From contig CAYUNE010000043.1 in assembly GCA_964446115.1 (NCBI GenBank), positions 79,739 to 143,738 on the forward strand: DNA of 64,000 nt. The letters run 5' to 3'. A program made the position numbers and the translations under genes. This DNA is from CAYUNE01 sp964446115 (lineage in GTDB: Bacteria; Desulfobacterota; Desulfobulbia; Desulfobulbales; Desulfobulbaceae). The notes under the pieces are model-generated. The model did no database searches, was not told the DNA's origin, and worked only from the letters and a program-made list of their open reading frames with translations. The number at the start of each line of letters is the position of its first letter. Positions within the stretch are counted from its first letter, which is position 1. Positions 17,076 through 24,072 of the stretch are shown here, in pieces.

Positions 17076-17858
17076 TCACTGCCGGGCGTTTGCCGCATTG
17101 TGAAAGTCCACCACCTGGCGATAGGTCAGGGTTGTGCCGCCGAAGATATCCAGAGCACTGCCCACAGTGGCATCGAGCCTGTCCCGTCCGGTTTCCCGAA
17201 TCAGTTCCAGATCCGCCATGGTGGTGACACCGCCCGCGTAGGTAATTGGAATCTCGGCCCAGTCGGCAAGCAGGGCGATCAAACGACGGTCAACCCCCAT
17301 ACATTTGCCCTCGACATCAACGGCATGAATGAGAAATTCGTCGCAATATCCGGCCAACCAATCCAGGGTACGCCGCTCGACGGGCGCATCCGTAAATGTC
17401 TGCCAGCGATCGGTCACCACATAATAACGGTCATCGTCGGGCCGGCGCCGGCAGCTCAAGTCAAGAACCAACCGCTGTGGTCCGGTTTCGGCGCAAAGGT
17501 TGCGCAAACGCCTCTCGTCAATTTTCCCGTTACTGAAAATATACGATGTAACGATAACATGTGATGCACCCCGCTCCAACCACCAGCAGGCATTATCCGC
17601 GGTAATACCGCCACCGACCTGCAGGCCGCCGGGCCAGGCGGCAAGGGCGTCGCAGGCGGCGGCCTCGTTGCCCGGCCCCAGCATGATGACATGTCCACCG
17701 GCGAGATTATCCTGCCGATAGAGTTCGGAATAAAAAGATGGAGGATGGGGAGAAGAAAAGTTGACCCGCAGCCGGCGGGCATCGTTGTCTCCCAGAGTAG
17801 AGCCGACGATCTGCTTGACTTGTCCGTTGTGGAGATCAATACAGGGTCGAAATCGCAT
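17076..17858 (-). CDS. hisA: HisA, eukaryotic-type ProFAR isomerase
   Basis: A 260-residue TIM barrel for the fourth step of histidine synthesis (ProFAR to PRFAR). It starts RFRPCIDLHNGQVKQIVGSTL, with catalytic Asp8-region DLHNG, then LQVGGGITADNA, SYIFSNGKIDERRL, HAVDVEGKCMGVDRRLI (second Asp) and ITYAGGVTTMADLE. The VKQIVGSTL and long inserted segments match the branch known from fungi and plants (HIS6 type) rather than the usual bacterial HisA. No other his genes are adjacent. A small RHH-like gene follows, possibly overlapping by 4 bases. Confidence 0.85.
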   Translation of the reverse strand: MRFRPCIDLHNGQVKQIVGSTLGDNDARRLRVNFSSPHPPSFYSELYRQDNLAGGHVIMLGPGNEAAACDALAAWPGGLQVGGGITADNACWWLERGASHVIVTSYIFSNGKIDERRLRNLCAETGPQRLVLDLSCRRRPDDDRYYVVTDRWQTFTDAPVERRTLDWLAGYCDEFLIHAVDVEGKCMGVDRRLIALLADWAEIPITYAGGVTTMADLELIRETGRDRLDATVGSALDIFGGTTLTYRQVVDFHNAANARQ

Positions 17859-17878
17859 GGCTGCAGAGAGCCGGCGGG

Positions 17879-18577
17879 CTACGCCTTTTCTATCATCATA
17901 GTTGCCGGATCCAGGTTTAAACCGGCCTCGGCATTGCCCGGCTGCCCGCCATCTTTGATGATATTGAGGCGAATGACGCCTTCCTCCGGCTGCAAGACGA
18001 TGATGGTATCAAAAAGGTCATCGGTGTCATGGCACGGCGCCGGCACTCCGGATTCGGAAACCCGGGTATCGTACCGATGGCTGGTTGCCGAAAACCAGAC
18101 CTGCAGGTTCATGAGACCGGCCAGCTCCCGAATATCTTCAAGTCCTTCATGACCGGCCTCGTCGAAGTTGAAGCCGTCGATCACCAGACAGTCGGGTCGA
18201 AAAATGTCCTGGAGGATAAGGTCATTTAAACGCTCTTCAAGTTTAGGACGGCTGAAAGCCGACTCCTTGAAGGTCATGATAATGCGGTTGCGCGCCACAG
18301 AGTCGGCCAGTTCCTGGGGATTGTCCACCCGATGATTCCCGACGATCAACTCCAGCATATCATCATACCACGCCCTGGTCTTGTCGATGGACTCGCCGAT
18401 ACTCACATGCAGCACCTTGTTCCCCCGCAGGATGGAGTCCAGCGCTATCTGCACCAGGAGCGCGGTTTTTCCCACTCCGGCACGGGCCATGACCAGGCCC
18501 ATCTTCAAACCATTGTCCTTGTCGGTCTTTAAAACTCTAAACGGATTCTGGCTCACCAGCGACTCATATCCCATCAT
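17879..18577 (-). CDS. P-loop ATPase, RecA/KaiC-like, uncharacterised
   Basis: A 232-residue protein with a Walker A motif ARAGVGKTALL near residue 32 and a Walker B strand in DCLVIDGFNFDEAG, in the order of RecA/RadA/KaiC-type ATPases. There is no DNA-binding or circadian motif. The sequence between (RGNKVLHVSIGESIDKTRAWYDDML) resembles the DnaB/KaiC fold. It lies 20 bases upstream of hisA on the same strand, so the two are probably co-transcribed. I recognise the fold but not a named family, and the role is unknown. Confidence 0.6.
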   Translation of the reverse strand: MMGYESLVSQNPFRVLKTDKDNGLKMGLVMARAGVGKTALLVQIALDSILRGNKVLHVSIGESIDKTRAWYDDMLELIVGNHRVDNPQELADSVARNRIIMTFKESAFSRPKLEERLNDLILQDIFRPDCLVIDGFNFDEAGHEGLEDIRELAGLMNLQVWFSATSHRYDTRVSESGVPAPCHDTDDLFDTIIVLQPEEGVIRLNIIKDGGQPGNAEAGLNLDPATMMIEKA

Positions 18578-18637
18578 ACCCCCCGTTCGTCAATAACCTG
18601 CTCGTTTGCTTGAATTCCTTTCCTTTGGCCCGTCTTG

Positions 18638-20722
18638 TCATGCCTTCTTCTGCGCCTCGTTATACGCCTTGACCAGCTCTTCACCCAGGGCCTTGGGCAC
18701 CTGCTTGTAAGTGGAGAACTCCATGGTGAACTCCGCCTTGCCCTGGGTCAGGGAACGCAGCACCGTGGAATACCCAAACATCTCGGACAACGGAACTTCG
18801 GCCTCCACAACCGTGTAATTACCCTCCTCAAATGTACCGACAATAACACCACGGCGCTGGTTGATACTGCCCATGATTCCACCCTGAAACTCCGACGGCC
18901 CCTCCACGGCAACCTTCATGATCGGTTCCATGATCACCGGTCCCGCCTTGGCATACCCCTGCTTGAAGGCACCGATGGCCGCCAGCTGAAAGGCCACGTC
19001 CGATGAATCCACGGAATGGGAGTTTCCGTCGTTAATGACACAGCGGACACCGGTAATCGGAGCGCCGGTCAGAGTTCCCTTGGCCAGGCTCTGCCGGAAG
19101 CCCTTGTCGCAGGAAGATATAAACTCCCGTGGAATAGCGCCGCCGACGATCTCGTCGACAAATTCATATTCCTCGTCCTCGAGGGGTTCAAGGTAGCCGG
19201 CGACCCGGCCGAACTGACCGGAACCGCCGGTCTGCTTCTTGTGGGTGTAATCAAACTCCGCCCGCCGGGTAATGGTCTCGCGGTAGGCAACCTGGGGAGC
19301 GCCCACCTCCACGTCCGCCTTGTACTCCCTTTTCATCCTCTCGATATACACCTCGAGATGCAGCTCTCCCATACCGGAGATAATAGTCTCTCCGGTCTCA
19401 TGGTCAACGAAACTTTTAAATGTCGGGTCTTCCTTGGAGAAGCGGTTCAAGGCCTTGGACATGTTGACCTGCGCCTTGTTGTCAGCCGGGTTGATGGCCA
19501 GGGAGATGACCGGAGCCGGGACATGCATGGAGCTCATTGATACCGAAATCTCCGGCGATGTAAAGGTATCTCCGGAGGCACAGTCAATCCCGAAAAGCGC
19601 CACGATATCGCCGGAGCCCGTCTCCTCTATATCTTCCATCTGATCGGCATGCATGCGGACAAGCCTGCCGATTTTCACCTTTTTGCCGGTACGGCTGTTG
19701 ACAACCGTATCACCCTTTTTCATTTTCCCCTGATAGGTGCGGATATAGGTGAGCTGTCCGTATCTGCCGTCTTCGAGTTTGAAGGCCAGGGCGATCAGCG
19801 GATCATCGGGATTATTGGTGACCGGTATTTCCCTTTCATCATTCTCAAGATCAAGGGCGACATTTTCCACATCCGTGGGACATGGCAGATAAGCATTCAC
19901 CGCATCCAGAAGAGGCTGGACACCGGTGTTTTTATATGCGGAGCCGATCATCACCGGGGCCAGTTCCAGACTCAGGGTCCCGCGGCGGATCGCCTCGACG
20001 ATCATCGCCTCGCTGATCTCCTCTTCTTCAAGAATCGCCTCCATGAGTTCATCGGAAAACATGGAAACCGCATCCAGCAGTTCCTCGCGTTTTTCATCGG
20101 CCTCGGCCCGCAGTTCAGCGGGGATCTCCTCGATTCGGACCTTTTCACCCTGATCGCCGTCGAAATAGAGCGCCTTCATGGTGACCAGATCCACCACACC
20201 CTTCAACTCGCTTTCGAGACCGATGGGAATCTGCAGCATGACCGCATTCATATCCAGCTTGTCGCGGATCTGCTGGGTCACCCGGTAGGGATTGGCACCG
20301 GTGCGGTCGCACTTGTTGATGAAGGCTATGCGCGGCACCTTGTAACGCGTCATCTGCCGGGTAACCGTGATACTCTGTGATTGCACGCCACCGACCGAAC
20401 AGAGGATGAGAATGGCCCCGTCCAGAACCCGCAGGGCCCGCTCCACCTCGATGGTGAAGTCCACATGGCCCGGGGTGTCGATAATGTTGATATCGTGGCC
20501 CTTCCAGCTGCAGTAAGTGGCAGCAGACTGGATGGTGATACCGCGTTCCTTTTCCAGTTCCATGGAGTCCATGGTGGCACCGACGCCGTCTTTGCCGCGT
20601 ACTTCGTGGATGGAGTGAATCCTCTGGGTATAAAAGAGAATTCTCTCGGTCAGTGTCGTCTTGCCCGAATCAATATGGGCGGAGATACCGATATTGCGTA
20701 CCTTGCTCAGATCCTTGTTCAT
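18638..20722 (-). CDS. fusA: Elongation factor G, mitochondrial EFG1-like (spd) type
   Basis: A 694-residue translational GTPase with all five EF-G domains. GTP motifs: AHIDSGKTT (G1), RGITI (G2), DTPGH (G3), NKCD (G4). The stretch EVRGKDGVGATMDSMELEKERGITIQSAATY, with HIDSGKTTLTERILFYT, is typical of the mtEFG1-related EF-G found in spirochaetes, planctomycetes and deltaproteobacteria (spdEFG1), not of the canonical str-operon FusA (HIDAGKTTTTER). It stands alone, outside any rps/tuf context, directly downstream of tRNA-Phe. It should promote translocation; a second EF-G gene is expected elsewhere in the genome. Confidence 0.9.
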   Translation of the reverse strand: MNKDLSKVRNIGISAHIDSGKTTLTERILFYTQRIHSIHEVRGKDGVGATMDSMELEKERGITIQSAATYCSWKGHDINIIDTPGHVDFTIEVERALRVLDGAILILCSVGGVQSQSITVTRQMTRYKVPRIAFINKCDRTGANPYRVTQQIRDKLDMNAVMLQIPIGLESELKGVVDLVTMKALYFDGDQGEKVRIEEIPAELRAEADEKREELLDAVSMFSDELMEAILEEEEISEAMIVEAIRRGTLSLELAPVMIGSAYKNTGVQPLLDAVNAYLPCPTDVENVALDLENDEREIPVTNNPDDPLIALAFKLEDGRYGQLTYIRTYQGKMKKGDTVVNSRTGKKVKIGRLVRMHADQMEDIEETGSGDIVALFGIDCASGDTFTSPEISVSMSSMHVPAPVISLAINPADNKAQVNMSKALNRFSKEDPTFKSFVDHETGETIISGMGELHLEVYIERMKREYKADVEVGAPQVAYRETITRRAEFDYTHKKQTGGSGQFGRVAGYLEPLEDEEYEFVDEIVGGAIPREFISSCDKGFRQSLAKGTLTGAPITGVRCVINDGNSHSVDSSDVAFQLAAIGAFKQGYAKAGPVIMEPIMKVAVEGPSEFQGGIMGSINQRRGVIVGTFEEGNYTVVEAEVPLSEMFGYSTVLRSLTQGKAEFTMEFSTYKQVPKALGEELVKAYNEAQKKA

Positions 20723-20813
20723 AACCCCGTCCTCGGTTTTTCGCCGGAAAGCCGGCGTCCCGATCTTGAAAAAAACCTCTGATAAACTGCGTTACACACA
20801 AAAAAAAGAGAAA

Positions 20814-20839
20814 ATTATACAGGCGGCAACTCCTGTCAA
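20814..20839 (-). promoter_or_regulatory. Candidate sigma70 promoter for EF-G gene
   Basis: On the minus strand a consensus TTGACA (20839-20834) and a consensus TATAAT (20819-20814) lie about 90 bases before the EF-G start. The spacer is only 14 bases instead of 16-18, so the true -35 may be the less perfect TCCTTG just upstream. The hexamers are seen; their use as a promoter is inferred. Confidence 0.4.
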
Positions 20840-20909
20840 GGAGAAATCCCTCGCCAAAAATTCATCCGGCAACAAAAGGGGAAGAAGCCCTGTGACCACC
20901 GCCGGGAAT

Positions 20910-20942
20910 AAAAAAAGGAGCTACAGGATAATCTGCAACTCC
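20910..20942 (-). terminator. Rho-independent terminator after tRNA-Phe
   Basis: On the minus strand GGAGTTGCAG pairs with CTGTAGCTCC (10 pairs, two of them G-U) around an ATTATC loop, followed by seven T. It starts 17 bases after the tRNA 3' end and separates tRNA-Phe from the EF-G gene. Confidence 0.88.
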
Positions 20943-20958
20943 TTCATCGCACCTGCAA

Positions 20959-21034
<76 letters not shown>

Positions 21035-21051
21035 ACCTCATTAAATTTGTT

Positions 21052-21081
21052 ATATTACCAAAAGAGAAAATCATGTGTCAA
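21052..21081 (-). promoter_or_regulatory. Sigma70-type promoter of tRNA-Phe
   Basis: TTGACA (21081-21076), an 18-base spacer and TAATAT (21057-21052) on the minus strand. Transcription would start about 10 bases before the mature tRNA 5' end. This is the clearest housekeeping promoter in the window. Confidence 0.8.
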
Positions 21082-21090
21082 TCTTTTTTT

Positions 21091-21202
21091 GTAACCACTC
21101 GCATAGGGTCCGCATCTTTACTGAATCTCCCCTGGCCGCATAACGGGGCTGTAGCGGGCAGGAGAGATCGTGTACATCTGCGGCACCTGTGACCAATCAC
21201 GT
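21091..21202. repeat. Dispersed structured repeat, copy C
   Basis: Shares the order of the window's repeat family: a left flank beginning GTAACC and containing CCGCATCTTTAC, an imperfect stem TCTCCCCTGGCCGC / GCGGGCAGGAGAGA around the core ATAACGGGGCTGTA, then CATCTGCGGCACCTGTGACCAATCAC. The flanks are partly complementary, so an outer stem also forms. It lies between tRNA-Phe and the zinc-ribbon gene. The right-hand module is missing or eroded. Confidence 0.65.
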
Positions 21203-21222
21203 TTCTCTCCGTTTTTCTTCGC

Positions 21223-21894
21223 CTACAGTTCCCCCAGGTCGAAATCAAATTCGTCCAGGGCGGTTCCGGTGCGGCCGGGAGCGGATTTCTTCTTTTTCCT
21301 GTCCTCGGGTGAAAAGGAGATCGATCCGCCACCTATATCGATATCATCCAGCTGCAGGTCCTCCAGGCCGTCACTGTCGGTGCCGCCCGTCGGCTCGAAA
21401 AACATGTTGCTTTCCTTGTCGTCGGGGGCGGATTCACTATCCCGTTCAGCGGTTTCCGGTGGAGCCAGGTCGGAGAGATCGATACCGTCAAAATCGATGG
21501 TGGGCGGAGGAAGTTCGGCCTCCTCCGCCTTTTCCTCCTCATCCTCCTCCTGGAAAGCGCCGGGGATAAACTCGATACCTTCGGCAAACTCCTCCTCCAC
21601 CTCATCCCCGGAAACATCCCCGTCGACATCATCGGTTATACCAAGCTCCAGAAATTCCTCGTCACTCTCCGGTTCCCGCTGCGGATCGGCTTCTGCGGCT
21701 TCTTCCATATCCGGAACCTCGGCCGCAGCCTCCTCCGGCTCCTCGTCGTCATAGCTGATATGAAGAAAGGACGGCGGTTTTATCTTGTAACCAACGCCGT
21801 TTAATTCCGTTGAAATTGAGCTGATATCCTTCCCGCATTTTCCGCAGGTTTCGGAATGATCAAATGATATATAACCGCACTTGGGACAGCGCAT
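21223..21894 (-). CDS. Acidic zinc-ribbon protein, uncharacterised
   Basis: A 223-residue protein. The N-terminus MRCPKCGYISFDHSETCGKCGKD is a four-cysteine zinc ribbon (CxxC...CxxC). The rest is a long, strongly acidic, Pro/Glu/Asp-rich region likely to be disordered, ending in DEFDFDLGEL. Short DID/DLSDL/DFDLGEL motifs recur and might be docking segments. There is no enzyme domain. Such zinc-ribbon plus acidic-tail proteins are common hypothetical proteins in Desulfobacterota and Myxococcota. Function unknown. Confidence 0.7.
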   Translation of the reverse strand: MRCPKCGYISFDHSETCGKCGKDISSISTELNGVGYKIKPPSFLHISYDDEEPEEAAAEVPDMEEAAEADPQREPESDEEFLELGITDDVDGDVSGDEVEEEFAEGIEFIPGAFQEEDEEEKAEEAELPPPTIDFDGIDLSDLAPPETAERDSESAPDDKESNMFFEPTGGTDSDGLEDLQLDDIDIGGGSISFSPEDRKKKKSAPGRTGTALDEFDFDLGEL

Positions 21895-22077
21895 TACATC
21901 AACCTCGCATTCTCAGTTCACGTCTTACGCCAAAAAATATAACAGGTTCAGGCAAATGGCTAAATAAATATTTATGGCGTTCCTCATTTTTCCCTAATGC
22001 CATATCGGTTCACCACCGAAAACACTTTAGGTGTAACGAAGCTTTACGCTGATATCACCCAGGCACCACGAAACAGG

Positions 22078-22234
22078 GTAACTGATCACAGGCACGGCAT
22101 CTTTGCCCGCCCTCTCTTGGCCGCATAGTGGGCCATAGGCCGGGAGAGGGCGGGTAAATCTGCAGCACCTGGATCAATTACAGTTTGGAAACATGATTAT
22201 GCCACGGGGGTTACATACCCCGTGTTCGGTTACG
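22078..22234. repeat. Dispersed structured repeat, copy A
   Basis: The 423-base gap between the zinc-ribbon gene and the secretion locus (21895-22317) has no gene and holds this full-length copy. Left flank GTAACTGATCACAGG; inner stem CCCGCCCTCTC (22106-22116) / GAGAGGGCGGG (22144-22154), 11 of 11 pairs; core GCATAGTGGGCCATA; right flank CTGCAGCACCTGGATCAATTAC partly complementary to the left flank; then the right module with AGTTTGGAAA, GGGGTTACATACC and CGGTTACGG. Confidence 0.7.
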
Positions 22235-22317
22235 GAACAGGTAATCAAGTGTTCCCGCAGGCACGTTTCTTTCAGAACATTCCATTACTCTTTTCACAAC
22301 AGGATAGATGACCGGCT

Positions 22318-24072
22318 ATGAGTTTTTCGGCACAACGGACAAACGGAATTGCAACTCTCGATACTGATTTTACCGTCAATTTCTTTCATCTTGTCATCAG
22401 CTCACTGGTCATCAATCTGCTGGCTCTGGCCATGCCGATCATGATGCTGCAGACCTATGACAGAATCCTGCCCAATTACGGATACGGCACCCTGACTCTC
22501 CTCATCTGCGGTGTCGTTACCGCGGTCATTCTCGAGATGATTCTGCGCATCGCCCGCTCCTATCTCACCGGCTGGTCAGGGGCTGTTTTCGAGCACTCCG
22601 TCTCCTGCAACGCCCTGTCGCATATACTCAGGGCTTCCATGCAGCCCTTTGAAAAACAGGGTTCAGGTGCCTATCTGCAGAAGATGGCATCCATCGGCCG
22701 TCTTCGGGCTTTCTACTCGGGCCAGGCGCTGCTCACCATCGTCGATCTGCCGTTCGTCCTCATCTTTCTCCTGCTGATCGCCCACATTGCCGGCAACCTG
22801 GTCTATGTGCCTCTGACACTTTTTGGCGGTTTCTGCCTGCTTGCCGTCATGGTCGGCATCAAACTTAAAAAAGAAGTGCAGGAACAGGATTTCAGCAATA
22901 AAATCAGATACAACTTTATCATCGAAACCCTCTCCGGAATCCATACCATTAAGGGATTGGGGCTGGAAAAGTTCTTTCTCCGCCGCAGCGACCGGTTGCA
23001 GAACCGCATTTCCGCCGCCCATTACCGTGTAGCCCTGACCAATAACATCGCCCAGAACTGCGGCACTCTCTTTGCCCAGCTGATGACGGTGGCGGTTGTC
23101 TCCATGGGCGCTCTCAAGGTGATCGACGGCCAAATGGGCACCGGCGGCCTTGCCGCCTGCGTCATGCTCTCCGGTCGCATCATGCAGCCGGTGCAACGCG
23201 CCCTGGGACTCTGGACAAGATTTCAGAGCTTTTTCATAGACCGCCGGGAGCTGGGAGATATCTTCGCCCTCCCCGTAACCACCCAGGAAGATGACTCCCG
23301 GCTGACGGCACCTACTGGTCACCTGCGTTTCGATAACGTCTCTTTCGGCTATTCCGATCACAAATTGTTGTTTCGCGGAATCAACTTCGCCCTTTCTCCC
23401 GGCCAGTCAATTGCCGTATCAGGAACTCAGGGCAGCGGCATGACCACCTTTCTTCACCTGGTCTGCGGCCTGCTCGTTCCCACCGGGGGATCCATCACCG
23501 TGGATGGGGCCAACCCCCATCAGGTCGATCCCGGTCTCCTGGCCTCACATATCGGCTATCTGCCGGAAAACGGAACGATTTTTTTCGGTACCATCCGGGA
23601 AAACCTCACCTTTTTCGGCAACGTGCCGGAAAAAGATGCCATGATGGCCGCGAAACTGCTGGGCATCGACGAGGCAGTGGCCGTTCTGCCGCAGGGATAT
23701 GACACCCAGCTCACGGACAATGTCACCGATCCCGTACCTCCCGGTCTCAAGCAACGCATCGCCATCGCTCGGGTGCTGGCCAATAAACCGCGTATCATTC
23801 TTTTTGACAATGCCGACCGGGGACTCGACAAACAGGGCTACAACAAGGTTTTCCAACTCCTGGGACGACTCAAGTCGAAAACGGTTATGATCATCATCTC
23901 CGATGACCGCAATATTCTCAGGTTGGCGGACAGGGAGTATTACCTGCACAACGGCAGACTTCAGGAAACGGCGCCTGCGGACAGTAAAATCCATAACACT
24001 TTACCGTTCCGGCAATTCAAGGTGTATCCCCCGGTAACAGAGCCTGCAATCGAAAACACTTTTCATCCATGA
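22318..24072 (+). CDS. Type I secretion ABC half-transporter with degenerate ATPase domain
   Basis: A 584-residue exporter half-transporter: an N-terminal membrane domain with about six helices (from FHLVISSLVINLLALAMPIMMLQTYDRIL), then a nucleotide-binding domain from about residue 335. The membrane domain matches RTX-type T1SS permeases. The NBD is abnormal: Walker A reads GTQGSGMTT, with Met375 where Lys is essential. The Q-loop Gln is Glu (GYLPEN), the signature LSGGQ is VPPGL, the Walker B Glu is Asn (ILFDNAD), and the switch His is Asp (ISDDR). It should not hydrolyse ATP by itself. Its stop overlaps the next ABC gene as ATGA, so a heterodimer is likely. Confidence 0.88.
   Translation: MSFSAQRTNGIATLDTDFTVNFFHLVISSLVINLLALAMPIMMLQTYDRILPNYGYGTLTLLICGVVTAVILEMILRIARSYLTGWSGAVFEHSVSCNALSHILRASMQPFEKQGSGAYLQKMASIGRLRAFYSGQALLTIVDLPFVLIFLLLIAHIAGNLVYVPLTLFGGFCLLAVMVGIKLKKEVQEQDFSNKIRYNFIIETLSGIHTIKGLGLEKFFLRRSDRLQNRISAAHYRVALTNNIAQNCGTLFAQLMTVAVVSMGALKVIDGQMGTGGLAACVMLSGRIMQPVQRALGLWTRFQSFFIDRRELGDIFALPVTTQEDDSRLTAPTGHLRFDNVSFGYSDHKLLFRGINFALSPGQSIAVSGTQGSGMTTFLHLVCGLLVPTGGSITVDGANPHQVDPGLLASHIGYLPENGTIFFGTIRENLTFFGNVPEKDAMMAAKLLGIDEAVAVLPQGYDTQLTDNVTDPVPPGLKQRIAIARVLANKPRIILFDNADRGLDKQGYNKVFQLLGRLKSKTVMIIISDDRNILRLADREYYLHNGRLQETAPADSKIHNTLPFRQFKVYPPVTEPAIENTFHP

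Noticed and set aside
20814..20839. The EF-G upstream hexamers as a certain promoter
   Set aside because: Both hexamers are consensus but the 14-base spacer is too short for normal sigma70 use, so it is reported only as a candidate.
22253..22280. A sigma54-like promoter (AGGCACGTTTCTTTCAG) before the secretion locus
   Set aside because: The -24 GG is right, but the -12 GC is TC and the leading T is missing, so the match is too weak to call.
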